The translations under genes and the position numbers were made by a program. From the NCBI GenBank assembly GCA_905215695.1, contig CAJMQN010000009.1:1-64000 (forward strand): a stretch of 64,000 nt of DNA. The letters are read 5' to 3'. Each line of letters opens with the position of its first letter. Positions within the stretch are counted from its first letter, which is position 1. Positions 6,887 through 15,997 of the stretch are shown piece after piece. The notes below the pieces were generated by a model that was given only the letters and a program-made list of their open reading frames with translations, had not been told where the DNA came from and made no database searches. The stretch is from an uncultured bacterium (GTDB lineage Bacteria > Bacillota > Clostridia > Christensenellales > HGM11417).

Positions 6887-9163
6887 TTATTTCTTTCCGA
6901 TGACCCTCTTCATAAGGGATTTGTAGGCATGTCCCTGCTGATTGAGCGCGGCGATGTGCTCGTCGAGCTGACGCTCCGAGAGGAATCCCGCGAAGTGCGG
7001 CAGACAGCGAAGAGGCAGATTGAAGAGGTGTATCAGCTCGAGATTATTCTCGAAGTCCTCAAAATTGATATTGGGCGAAACGCGGTTTTCCGCCTGCAAT
7101 CTTCGCACGAGACTGCGGAGATACCGCGCCGAATGCTCGCTCGACAGAAGGTCTTTGACAAGGCTGTCCCGCGTGAACAGAACTTCGTCGGCGTTTGGAC
7201 CGGAAATCTTGACTTCCTTTTTCAGCAGAATCCTGCGCGAGGACTGCCCGATGAGGATTTCAAAGGTGCCGTAGTGGTTCAAAAACATGTTTTCCGCCTC
7301 GTCGTAGTAGGTAAAGGCGTCCTTTTCGAGCACAAAATCCACAATTTTCGATTCGTTGGGCTTGAGATAGACCTTTTTAAACCCTTTGAGCTGTTTTTCG
7401 CACATGGCGACCTTTCCGCCGAGCGCGCGCACATAGACTTGCGCGATCTCTTTGCCCGAAGTATTCCCCACGTTTTTGAGCTCGAAGGACACCGCAAGAA
7501 CAGCCTGTCCCCCCACGGTCTGCGCTACGACGTCGATATTGCGGTACTCAAATTTGGTGTAGGAGAGCCCGTAACCGAATTCGAACTGAATGGGAATTTT
7601 CTTCTTATCGTAGTACCGATACCCGACAAAGAAGCGTTCCATATACCGCGCGGCATTGTTCTCCTCGGGGAAATTGACGTAGGAAGGACTGTGCTCGACC
7701 TTGTACGGAAAGGACTCGGCGAGCTTTCCCGAAGGGTTGACGATCCCGAAGAGGACGTCCGCAACCGCGCCGCCGCCCGCCTCCCCCGCAAGCGAGGTAT
7801 ATAGGATACCCTTCGCGAGGTCGCTCCAGGGCATTTCGACGCACCCGCCGCCCGAGAGAACGACGACGAGATTTTTGTTGACCTTATAGACTTCCTCGAT
7901 GACGCGAACCTGATTTTCGGGCAGACTCAACGTCGGTCTGTCCACCCCGTCCATCTCCTGATAGTAGGGGCTTCCCGCAAAGACAAGCACCTTATCCGCC
8001 CGCGCCGCGATTCGGCAGCACTCGTCTATGAGACGCAGGTTGATGCGGTCGCTGTCCGTAGAGAACCCCTCCGAATACACCACCTTTTCGGGATTGATGT
8101 ACCGAATCATCTCGTCGTAAGCGTTCTCGACCCGCCGCGCGTTCACCGCGCCGTTGCACCCGCCCTGATAGACGGGATTTTTCGCGTACCCGCCGATGAC
8201 CGCAAGGTTCTCATTGCTCCCGAGCGGGAGAATTTTGTCGTTGTTCTTCAAAAGAACGATGCTCTCCGCCGCGGCTTGCCGCACAAAGTCGTGATTCGCG
8301 TCGAAATCGCATTTATAGTCGGGTTTCGCCCCTTCCGCGCACTTCTGCGCCAGTTCGAGACTGTGCCGGAGCGCCTTGTGAAACCGCTGTCTCGGCACGG
8401 TCTTTTTCGCGTACGCCCTGCGGAGCTCCGCGGTGCTCTTGCGGTCGGTGAGCTCGAGGTCGAGACTCGCGTCCACCGCCTTTACAGGGTCGGTCACGCC
8501 GCAGACGTCGCTCATGACGCACCCGTCGTAGCCGATTTCCCCGCGGAGCGTCTCAAGGAGCAGGTGACGATTCTGCGCGCAGTACTCCCCGTTGACCTTG
8601 TTGGGCGCGCACATGACCGCCCAGGGCTTTGCCTCCCGAATCGCGCGCTCGAAAGCCGCGATATAGATTTCGTGCAGAGTCCTGCGATCGACGAGCGCGT
8701 CGAGCGTCATCTTACGGGTCTCCTGATTGTAGCAGGCAAACCCCGACGCGGCGACCCCTACGCCCCCGGACTGCACGCCCGCGATAAACCGCGCGCCGAG
8801 CACCCCCGAAAGATACGGGTCCTCTGAAAATCCCTCATAATTCTTTCCGGCAAGCGGCGAACGCTTGATACAGAGACAGGCGCTCTTTACAAGGTTGATA
8901 CCGCAGTGCTGCGCCTCGTTTGCGAGCCGTTTTCCCGTCTCGGACAGGAGCTCCTCGTCAAAGGAACAGGCCAAGAGAGCGGGCGCGGGAAAGCAGGTAG
9001 TGCGAGTCTCGGGCGCGCTGACTCCAAATGCGCCGTCAGAGAGCCGAACCTTGGGAATATTGAGGCGGGAAAGCGCTTTTGTCCCGTCGTCCTCGCCGGA
9101 GAGCATAGAAAAACGCTCTCTGCGCCTCATTCTTTTGATCAAAAGGTCAAGTTTGTCCTTCAT
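6887..9163 (-). CDS. Glycoside hydrolase family 3 (beta-glucosidase type)
   Basis: 758-aa cytosolic enzyme (no signal peptide). An N-terminal GH3 barrel carries YEGFSEDPYLSGVLGARFIA and the nucleophile region YDGCVMSDVCGVTDP, in which the Asp is kept while the usual Trp after it is Val. A GH3 C-terminal sandwich (AAAESIVLLKNNDKILPLG) and a fibronectin III-like domain (VSFELKNVGNTSGKEIAQVY) follow. It probably cleaves beta-linked glucosides or xylosides after import; exact substrate unknown. The ATG at 9161-9163 sits after GGAG; a GTG two codons upstream is less likely. It is a single-gene unit with its own promoter at 9240-9268. Confidence 0.9.
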   Translation of the reverse strand: MKDKLDLLIKRMRRRERFSMLSGEDDGTKALSRLNIPKVRLSDGAFGVSAPETRTTCFPAPALLACSFDEELLSETGKRLANEAQHCGINLVKSACLCIKRSPLAGKNYEGFSEDPYLSGVLGARFIAGVQSGGVGVAASGFACYNQETRKMTLDALVDRRTLHEIYIAAFERAIREAKPWAVMCAPNKVNGEYCAQNRHLLLETLRGEIGYDGCVMSDVCGVTDPVKAVDASLDLELTDRKSTAELRRAYAKKTVPRQRFHKALRHSLELAQKCAEGAKPDYKCDFDANHDFVRQAAAESIVLLKNNDKILPLGSNENLAVIGGYAKNPVYQGGCNGAVNARRVENAYDEMIRYINPEKVVYSEGFSTDSDRINLRLIDECCRIAARADKVLVFAGSPYYQEMDGVDRPTLSLPENQVRVIEEVYKVNKNLVVVLSGGGCVEMPWSDLAKGILYTSLAGEAGGGAVADVLFGIVNPSGKLAESFPYKVEHSPSYVNFPEENNAARYMERFFVGYRYYDKKKIPIQFEFGYGLSYTKFEYRNIDVVAQTVGGQAVLAVSFELKNVGNTSGKEIAQVYVRALGGKVAMCEKQLKGFKKVYLKPNESKIVDFVLEKDAFTYYDEAENMFLNHYGTFEILIGQSSRRILLKKEVKISGPNADEVLFTRDSLVKDLLSSEHSARYLRSLVRRLQAENRVSPNINFEDFENNLELIHLFNLPLRCLPHFAGFLSERQLDEHIAALNQQGHAYKSLMKRVIGKK

Positions 9164-9239
9164 AAACACTCCGAATCACCCATATCTCCAAGGGCTTCCG
9201 CCCTTTCGTCTCTCTGTTCCGACAGAAAAACCTTTTATC

Positions 9240-9268
9240 AGTATATCATCTTTTGCGCAAGAAAGCAA
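9240..9268 (-). promoter_or_regulatory. Promoter of the GH3 gene
   Basis: Reverse strand TTGCTT (9263-9268), 17-bp spacer, TATACT (9240-9245). The leader of about 70 nt holds a small AAGGGC-GGAA-GCCCTT hairpin before the ribosome site. Confidence 0.65.
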
Positions 9269-9318
9269 TTCTTTTGCCAAATTCGTTGACTCAAAAGTCC
9301 GAACCCCCGCAAAAGGCT

Positions 9319-9346
9319 TTGACTTTTGCGTCGTTTTTGGTACAAT
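9319..9346 (+). promoter_or_regulatory. Promoter of the HTH-cupin gene
   Basis: TTGACT (9319-9324), 16-bp spacer ending TTTGG, TACAAT (9341-9346). The GH3 promoter diverges from the same region, so the regulator might control both (inference). Confidence 0.7.
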
Positions 9347-9375
9347 AGAGAGATAGGAAAAGGAGGTCAAAAAAA

Positions 9376-9942
9376 ATGAATATCACACTTGCGGAAACGG
9401 CAAAGAGAATCAAGAGCATGCGCGAACTCTGCGACTATTCGGTTGCGGAAATGGCGGAGGCATGCGGCATTTCGGAGGCGGAATATCTCGCGTTCGAGAG
9501 CGGCGAGGCAGATTTTTCCTTTACATTTCTGCACAACTGCGCGGAAAAGTTCAAAATTGACCTCGTGGAACTGCTCTCGGGAGAAACGCCCAAACTTTCC
9601 AACTATTCCATCACGCGCAAGGCGGACGGACTCCCCTTAAAGCGTCGGGAAGGTTTCACCTATCTCCACCTCTCCTACTTATTCAAAGAGAAGATTGCCG
9701 AGCCCTTCTACGTGACGGCGCCCTATCTCGAAGAGGAGCAGAACAGAGAAATTCCCACCTCCACCCACGAAGGACAGGAATTTGATTTTATCCTGAAGGG
9801 CTCGCTTTTGTGCCGGTTCGGGGACAATCTCGAGACGCTTTGCGCGGGAGACGCGGTCTATTACGACAGCGGAAAGCCGCACGGCATGATTGCGACGGGC
9901 GGGGAACCCTGCGAATTTTTAGCCGTCGTCATGAAAAAGTAA
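9376..9942 (+). CDS. HTH-XRE / cupin transcriptional regulator
   Basis: 188-aa protein with an N-terminal XRE helix-turn-helix (residues 6-60, MRELCDYSVAEMAEACGISE) and a C-terminal cupin (residues 110-185, with STHEGQEFDFILKGSLLCRF then AGDAVYYDSGKPHGM carrying the cupin motif 2 His). This fold combination is a common small-molecule-responsive regulator in Clostridia. The start ATG follows AAGGAGGTC. Alone between two terminators and divergent from GH3; ligand unknown. Confidence 0.88.
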   Translation: MNITLAETAKRIKSMRELCDYSVAEMAEACGISEAEYLAFESGEADFSFTFLHNCAEKFKIDLVELLSGETPKLSNYSITRKADGLPLKRREGFTYLHLSYLFKEKIAEPFYVTAPYLEEEQNREIPTSTHEGQEFDFILKGSLLCRFGDNLETLCAGDAVYYDSGKPHGMIATGGEPCEFLAVVMKK

Positions 9943-9952
9943 CGGACACGAC

Positions 9953-9987
9953 AAAAAAAACGCCGACCAATGGTACGGCGTTTTTTT
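9953..9987. terminator. Bidirectional terminator
   Basis: A-run, stem of about 9 bp (ACGCCG-ACC against GGTACGGCGT with one bulge), short AAT loop, T-run. Lies between convergent HTH-cupin and PrsA-like genes and serves both. Confidence 0.8.
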
Positions 9988-9998
9988 GTTTGGATTTT

Positions 9999-11897
9999 TT
10001 AGCCCCTGACCTGTTTCAGCAGTTCGTTCATGAGCTCGGTATTGCGGTAAATCTTGTCCGCCTTTTCATAGTCCTTGACAATCTGCACGTTGTACTCGGT
10101 ATTGTCCGCGGAAACCTTTTCGTTTTTCAGCACCGCGAAGATTTTGTAAATCGCGGAATTCTTGTCGTCGTCCGTGAGGTTCTCGCCCTTGATGACCTTG
10201 ACCGCAAGGTCCTCGTTGAACTGATAACCCGTCGTCGGATTGCTCTCCGGCTTGATGAGGTCGGCGCAGAGAATCAGGTGAATACCGTAATCGGTGACGA
10301 CCGTGGTGTAAGTGCCGATACCCGTATTGATGACGTTTCTCGACGCCTCGGAGAACTCGGTCACATACTTCTGATTGGAGAGGAAGGGGTCGGTAAACTG
10401 ATTCAAAAGCATGTTTGTCGAACTTCCGAGGGAGGCTGTATCGTCCGAGTACGCGTACTCGTAGTCGATGAACTTGTCCTTGATGAGCGCAATATCCGTG
10501 GTCTCCGTTCTCGGATTCTCGCTCGGAATTTCGGAAGTCGAGATGTAATTCGGAACCGCAGTCGCCTTATAAATCGTATCCCCGTAGGTGTTTTTCTCGG
10601 TCGTATCCGTGCCGCCGAACGCCGTATTGAAGAATCCCATAAATTCGGCAACCGAACCCCACTTGTCGCCGGTTGGCGTAAATCCAGTCTCTTCGTTCTC
10701 CTCGCGGAGGTCTTTTACCGTAATCTTTTGGGCGAGTTCGTTTCTTGCGTCTTCCTTCGCCTTATCGCTCAAATCCTGCGCCTTAATCTCGTTGAGTTTC
10801 ATCGTCTGCACATCGTTGAACTTGAACAGGATGTGCCGCACAAAACCGTACTGTCCCTTTGCGGCGTTGTACAAAAGATAGGTGGTATCCGAAAGTCCTT
10901 CGATCTGCGTGATATTGGCGTCGATGTTCGCCTCGAACTGCTGTCCCTGCGCCGTCTGCAAACTCTTATAGCGCTGTTCGAGCTCCTTGAAAAGTTCGGA
11001 CTCCTTGATTTCGGCGTCGGACTTGTCCGCGCTTCCGATCTCATTCATGAGCTGTTTTTCGAGGAGCTCGGTATGAACCTCTATGAGCTGTGCCTCGAGC
11101 TGTTCGACGAGCATTCTCTCGAAGTAGGAATTGATATAGTAATCCCAGCTCTTGCCCTCGTCAAAGAAGTCGTTGCCCTCGATTGCCGAAACATAGTCCT
11201 TGTACGCTCTCTTGATATACGCCTTCTCGGTGTCGTCGTACTCTGTGCCGTCCTCAACGCTCTCGCCGTACTTGTCGCCGGCGGCGTTGCGGTACTTAAA
11301 TTCCTTCTTGGCGACGGGCTGATCCTCGTCCGCGTCCGTGCGCACGGGACGTTTGGTCTTTTCTTCGGTACTCGGCGCGACGTAATCCTCGTCGTCCTCG
11401 AGCTTGTACTTGTCGATAGACGTCTTGATTTGTTTCTCTTCCGCCTCGAGCGCCGCGTTATACGCAGTGTTGTACAGCCGCCAAACCATGTTATCCCCGG
11501 AAACTCCGGTTTGCTTGAGCAAAGGTTTCATCTGCTCCGAGACTTTCGACCCGTCTTTTTCGGTCAAAACTTCGGCAAGGGTGGTATCGAGTTTTTTATC
11601 GGCAATAATCGCCTTGACCGCCTCCTGCACGAGAATGCGGCGCTGCACAAGCACGTCGAAGAATCCGTTCACGACGTCCTCGACGCTCATACCCTGCTGA
11701 ATATAGCTGCTGCCCTGACTCAAAACCACGGAAAGAAGGTCGCTTTTCGTAATCTCGTCCTTATACTCCTCGTCGCCGACCGTAGCGACAACCTGCGCAA
11801 GATCGAGCTTCGTATCGGTCTCGATGAGGTTGCACCCCGTCAGAAAGGATAGACAAAAGACGCAGAGCGCAAGGATTGTCAACAGTTTTTTCTTCAT
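9999..11897 (-). CDS. PrsA/SurA-like lipoprotein foldase
   Basis: 632-aa predicted lipoprotein. The signal peptide KKKLLTILALCVFCLSFLTG ends in lipobox LTGC. A SurA-N-like region (ATVGDEEYKDEITKSDLL) is followed by a long helical linker, an acidic insertion (about 170-230), and a divergent parvulin region that opens with FVRHILFKF and closes with YTTVVTDYGIHLILCADLI. PrsA proteins are about 300 aa and fold secreted proteins outside the membrane. This one is twice as long, with an insertion of over 100 residues between the two parvulin halves, so prolyl isomerase activity is uncertain. It has its own promoter (11931-11959) downstream of mfd. Confidence 0.75.
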   Translation of the reverse strand: MKKKLLTILALCVFCLSFLTGCNLIETDTKLDLAQVVATVGDEEYKDEITKSDLLSVVLSQGSSYIQQGMSVEDVVNGFFDVLVQRRILVQEAVKAIIADKKLDTTLAEVLTEKDGSKVSEQMKPLLKQTGVSGDNMVWRLYNTAYNAALEAEEKQIKTSIDKYKLEDDEDYVAPSTEEKTKRPVRTDADEDQPVAKKEFKYRNAAGDKYGESVEDGTEYDDTEKAYIKRAYKDYVSAIEGNDFFDEGKSWDYYINSYFERMLVEQLEAQLIEVHTELLEKQLMNEIGSADKSDAEIKESELFKELEQRYKSLQTAQGQQFEANIDANITQIEGLSDTTYLLYNAAKGQYGFVRHILFKFNDVQTMKLNEIKAQDLSDKAKEDARNELAQKITVKDLREENEETGFTPTGDKWGSVAEFMGFFNTAFGGTDTTEKNTYGDTIYKATAVPNYISTSEIPSENPRTETTDIALIKDKFIDYEYAYSDDTASLGSSTNMLLNQFTDPFLSNQKYVTEFSEASRNVINTGIGTYTTVVTDYGIHLILCADLIKPESNPTTGYQFNEDLAVKVIKGENLTDDDKNSAIYKIFAVLKNEKVSADNTEYNVQIVKDYEKADKIYRNTELMNELLKQVRG

Positions 11898-11930
11898 AGA
11901 AAGCTCCTATGGTGATTCAATACTCAAACT

Positions 11931-11959
11931 ATTATACACAATTATCGGGATTATTGCAA
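11931..11959 (-). promoter_or_regulatory. Promoter of the PrsA-like gene
   Basis: Reverse strand TTGCAA (11954-11959), 17-bp spacer, perfect TATAAT (11931-11936), followed by a GGAGC ribosome site before the ATG. Confidence 0.75.
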
Positions 11960-11972
11960 GAAAAAAGCCCTT

Positions 11973-14900
11973 TCATTTTGTGCATTTCACTAAAAATTCA
12001 TAAATTAAATCGAATACCGCGGACAATCTCCTGTCCTTTGTGCGAAACAGAATGACCGGCTTGTCCGAAGGGCTTAAAACCGCATCCTTCGGAAACTCCC
12101 CGAGCGCGGCGATGACCCGTTCGTTTGCGAGCACCGCTGTGTCCGGGAAGAAGATTCCCGCGCCCTTGTTCTTGACCTTGACGGCGTTCGCGCCGATTTC
12201 CCCCGCCAGCAGTTTGATTTTGGCGATGGTAAAGAGGTTCAAAACGCTCGCGGGCGGCTTGCCATAGACGTCGAGAAGGTCGTCGAGCATCTCATCGCAA
12301 TCCGAAAGTTTGGAGATATTGGAGATATTCTGATACACCGAAATCCTCGTCCCGCTCTCGGCGATATAGGTCTCGGGAATAAACGCCTCGGCGTCGATGT
12401 CGATTTCGACGTTTTTCCTCGTCTCCGCGCCGGACAGCCTCTCGACCTCCTCTTTTAAAATCTTGCAGTAGAGGTCATAGCCGATTTTGGAGATATGCCC
12501 GTGCTGTTCCGCACCGAGAACGTCCCCCGCCCCGCGGATTTCGAGGTCCTTCATGGCGATTTTAAACCCCGAACCGAATTCGGTGAACTGCATAATCGCC
12601 TCGAGCCGCTTGTAGGCGGTCTCCGTGAGCACCTTGTCCGCCTGATAGCAGAAATAGACGTGCGCGAGACGGTTGGAACGCCCGACCCGTCCCCGGAGCT
12701 GATAGAGCTGCGCGAGTCCGAACCGGTCGGCGTCATAGACGAGCATGGTATTGGCGTTCTTGATGTCGATGCCGTTTTCGATGATGGTGGTGCAGACGAG
12801 AACGTTCGCCTCCCCGTCGTAAAATTTGCGGATATTCTCCTCGAAGGAAGTTTCGTTCATCTGTCCGTGCGCGACGACAAGCTCCGCATCAGGCAAGAAG
12901 TCTTTGACGTGCGACGCAAACTTATAGATTGTCGAAACCTCGTTGTAGAGAATAAACGCCTGTCCGCCCCGCGCAATCTCGCGCATCACCGCGTCCCGCA
13001 GGAGTTCGTCCGAATACTCGGTGACAAAGGTCTGTACAGGGAGCCGTTCCTTGGGGGGCGTGGAGAGAATGGAGATGTCCCGAATCCCGGAAAGGGACAT
13101 GTGCAGGGTGCGCGGAATGGGGGTCGCCGAGAGGGTCAGAACGTCCACGTCCCGCTTGAAATCCTTGAGTTTCTCCTTGTGCGCCACCCCGAACCGCTGT
13201 TCCTCGTCGAGGACGAGCAGCCCGAGGTCGGAGAACTTGACGTCCGCCGAGAGCAGGCGGTGCGTGCCCGAAACAACGTCCACTTTGCCCTGCGCGAGTC
13301 CCTCGAGCATCGCCCTCGTCTCCGCGGGAGAGGAGAATCTGTTGAGCTTTGCGACCCGCACCCCGAAGTGCTCGAAACGCTTTTTGATGAGCTTGTAGTG
13401 CTGTTCGGAGAGCAGAGTCGTCGGCGAGAGGAAGGCGACCTGTTTGCCGTCCACAACCGCTTTAAAGGCGGCGCGCAGAGCGACCTCGGTCTTTCCGTAC
13501 CCGACGTCCCCGCAGAGAAGCCGGTCCATAATCTTCCCGCTCTCCATGTCCCGCTTGATTTCAAGGATGGAAGTGATTTGGTCGGGCGTCTCCTCGAATT
13601 CGAATTCGTCCTCAAACTCCTTTTGCAGCTCCCCGTCCGGCGAGAACACAAACCCTTTTTTGCTCTCCCGCTCGGCATAGAGGTCTTTTAGGTCGATCGC
13701 CATGGCATGCACGGACTTTCTGACCCGCTCCTTCAGGCGGGAAAACTCCGCGCCCCCGAGCTTGTTGAGCTTGGGCACGTCGTCGCCGTTGTACTTGGAG
13801 AGCACGTCCATCTGGTCGCAGGGCACGTACAGCGTGTCCCCGTCCCGGAACTCCACGGAGAGGTATTCCTTGTCCGAAAACTCCCCCGACAGCCTGCAAA
13901 TCCCCTTGCACCTGCCGATACCGTGCAGTTCGTGCACGACGTAGTCCCCGACGTTCGCGCCCGAGAAAATCTCCTTTCGGGACTTTTTGAGCTGTTTCTT
14001 CTTCGCGGAGCGGAAGAGATCCTTTTTCCCGAAGAGCGCAAGCTTTTTCTCGTGCGAGAGAAACCCCTCGGGCAGGTCGTCATTTAAGAGCAGAACGGGC
14101 GCATTGGGGTCGTCGAAGGCAGCGCCGAGGTTGGAGAGGTGATAATAGACTTCTTTTGTCTGTTCTCCGCAGGCGACGACGACGCGGTAACCGTTGAGTA
14201 TCCAGTTGCGGACGTCCCCGACGAATTCGGGGAGATTGTTTTTGTATTGGGGCGCGGGCACGCTCTTGCGGTTCAGTATCTTTTTGGGAAGAATGAGCGG
14301 GTCGGTCGTGGAAATGCTTTGAAAGGAGATCTTTCGGAACTCGTCGAAGTCGAACACCTCTTCGGGCTCGGGAAAGACCCGGCGGTGCGCGGCGACGTTC
14401 CCGCCGCAGAGCACGAAATTATCCAACCGCGCGTAGAACTCGCCGTAAAGGTTCTTGAGCCGGTCGGCGATGTGCTTGCTCTCGCAGAGCACGACGAGGG
14501 AATCCTGCCCGAGGAACGCGGAAATACTCCCCCGCTCCAGCCAGGGCTGAAGGTACTCGAGCACGGGGTCGGACGAACCCGCCTCGACGAGCCGCGCGAG
14601 CTCGTTGTAGATATTTTTGAGTTTGACGAAGGCACCGGGCTCGAGGTCGGCGGCGTCGATGTCCCTTTTGAATCCCGAAAGCGCGGCGGCAAGTTCCTCG
14701 CGGCTCGCGAAAATATCCGTCGCGGGCGTGACGGAGACCTCCTCCAGCGCGCGGACGGACTTGCCCGTCTCCGGATCGAAGACGCGGATTTCGGTGAGCG
14801 TATCCCCGAAGAACTCCAACCGCACGGGATTTTCCGCACCCGCAGGCCAGACGTCGAGAATATCCCCGCGCAGGGAAAAGCTCGCCTCGTTTTCGCAAGT

Positions 14901-15362
14901 CCCCTCCCGCCGATACCCCGCCTCCGCGAGGAGCGCGGCGAGATGCGCGTAATCGTAATCCGCGTCCTTGGAAAAGCGCAGAACGTGCGCCCGAAACCGC
15001 TTCGCGTCCGGGAAGGCATAGAGGAGCGCCTCCGCGGTGACGACGGCGTGCTTTGCCTCGGGGAGTTCGGCGAGCGCGGCAAGCCGCCGATAGGTGAGAA
15101 TGCGGCTCGAGCGCACGAACATGAGCGGCTCTTCCCGCCCGACGATGAGGGGGACTTTTCCCCCGCAAACCGCCTCGAGCTCCCGGCTGATGCGTTCGCC
15201 CTCGATTTCATCCGCGGCGACAAACAGACAAAAATGCCCCGTACTCGCGAGAGAGAGGCACATTTCCGCAAAGGAACTCCCGAGGACGGTCATGTCAAAG
15301 TCGTAGTCCAGTCCCTCGGCGAGGTCGATATGTAATTTTGGAATCGCTTGTAACAGGTTCAC
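11973..15362 (-). CDS. mfd: Transcription-repair coupling factor Mfd
   Basis: 1129-aa full-length Mfd, which removes stalled RNA polymerase and recruits UvrA. Visible parts are the UvrB-like N-terminal domains (residues 1-450), the RNA polymerase-interaction domain (GDYVVHELHGIGRCKGICRL), the translocase motor with Walker A LLCGDVGYGKTEVALRAAFK, DEEQ box LVLDEEQRFGV, SATPIPRTLHMSLSGIRD and QLRGRVGRS, and a C-terminal TRCF domain. The start is GTG at 15360-15362 after GGAGG. It follows pth by 15 bp; pth-mfd is a common Firmicute pair. Confidence 0.97.
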   Translation of the reverse strand: MNLLQAIPKLHIDLAEGLDYDFDMTVLGSSFAEMCLSLASTGHFCLFVAADEIEGERISRELEAVCGGKVPLIVGREEPLMFVRSSRILTYRRLAALAELPEAKHAVVTAEALLYAFPDAKRFRAHVLRFSKDADYDYAHLAALLAEAGYRREGTCENEASFSLRGDILDVWPAGAENPVRLEFFGDTLTEIRVFDPETGKSVRALEEVSVTPATDIFASREELAAALSGFKRDIDAADLEPGAFVKLKNIYNELARLVEAGSSDPVLEYLQPWLERGSISAFLGQDSLVVLCESKHIADRLKNLYGEFYARLDNFVLCGGNVAAHRRVFPEPEEVFDFDEFRKISFQSISTTDPLILPKKILNRKSVPAPQYKNNLPEFVGDVRNWILNGYRVVVACGEQTKEVYYHLSNLGAAFDDPNAPVLLLNDDLPEGFLSHEKKLALFGKKDLFRSAKKKQLKKSRKEIFSGANVGDYVVHELHGIGRCKGICRLSGEFSDKEYLSVEFRDGDTLYVPCDQMDVLSKYNGDDVPKLNKLGGAEFSRLKERVRKSVHAMAIDLKDLYAERESKKGFVFSPDGELQKEFEDEFEFEETPDQITSILEIKRDMESGKIMDRLLCGDVGYGKTEVALRAAFKAVVDGKQVAFLSPTTLLSEQHYKLIKKRFEHFGVRVAKLNRFSSPAETRAMLEGLAQGKVDVVSGTHRLLSADVKFSDLGLLVLDEEQRFGVAHKEKLKDFKRDVDVLTLSATPIPRTLHMSLSGIRDISILSTPPKERLPVQTFVTEYSDELLRDAVMREIARGGQAFILYNEVSTIYKFASHVKDFLPDAELVVAHGQMNETSFEENIRKFYDGEANVLVCTTIIENGIDIKNANTMLVYDADRFGLAQLYQLRGRVGRSNRLAHVYFCYQADKVLTETAYKRLEAIMQFTEFGSGFKIAMKDLEIRGAGDVLGAEQHGHISKIGYDLYCKILKEEVERLSGAETRKNVEIDIDAEAFIPETYIAESGTRISVYQNISNISKLSDCDEMLDDLLDVYGKPPASVLNLFTIAKIKLLAGEIGANAVKVKNKGAGIFFPDTAVLANERVIAALGEFPKDAVLSPSDKPVILFRTKDRRLSAVFDLIYEFLVKCTK

Positions 15363-15377
15363 GCCGTCCTCCCGGTA

Positions 15378-15965
15378 TCAGCCCCGCGCGTTGTACTTCT
15401 GCATGAGCTGTTCCGGGGACATGCCCCGAAAGAAGTCCTCGCAGGCGTCCGCGGCGCGCTCGATCGCAAGTCCCATCAATTCGTAATCCCTCTTTCGCAC
15501 CTCGGAGAGCACGTAGTCCGCGACGTCGAAATCGGGGTGCGGCGGTCTGCCGATTCCGATGCGGAGTCGGGGAAACCCGTTCTCCCCGAGCCGCGTACAG
15601 ATCGAACGCATGCCGTTGTGCGTGCCCGGCGAACCCGCCGCGCGAAAGCGCAGAGCCCCTTTTTCGAGGTCGAGGTCGTCATAGACGACCAAAAGGTCGG
15701 AGAGCGGAATCTTGTACTTTCCGACCAATTCGGACACACTGTCCCCCGAAAGGTTCATATAGGTCTGCGGGAGCGCAAAGAGCACCTTTTCAAGCTCCCC
15801 GCCCGCCCCGGGCAGGCGCAAAACGTCCGTGCGCGCCCGGCATTCGGAGGTACGGAAATTCAGCCCGAACCGTTTGCCGAGCGTGCCGAGGGTGAGAAAC
15901 CCCATATTGTGCAATGTCTTTTCGTATTTTGACCCGGGATTTCCGAGCCCGACGATGATTTTCAT
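15378..15965 (-). CDS. pth: Peptidyl-tRNA hydrolase
   Basis: 195-aa Pth that releases peptides from peptidyl-tRNA. It starts KIIVGLGNPGSKYEKTLHNM, with Asn and the catalytic His in place. YMNLSG, VVYDDLDLEKGALRFRAAGS with the catalytic Asp, and HNGMRSI complete the active site. Length is typical. It is between the S41 protease (33 bp upstream) and mfd (15 bp downstream), so the three may share a transcript. Confidence 0.96.
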   Translation of the reverse strand: MKIIVGLGNPGSKYEKTLHNMGFLTLGTLGKRFGLNFRTSECRARTDVLRLPGAGGELEKVLFALPQTYMNLSGDSVSELVGKYKIPLSDLLVVYDDLDLEKGALRFRAAGSPGTHNGMRSICTRLGENGFPRLRIGIGRPPHPDFDVADYVLSEVRKRDYELMGLAIERAADACEDFFRGMSPEQLMQKYNARG

Positions 15966-15997
15966 AGGTGTCCCCCAAGTTCCGACAGGGAAAGCCC

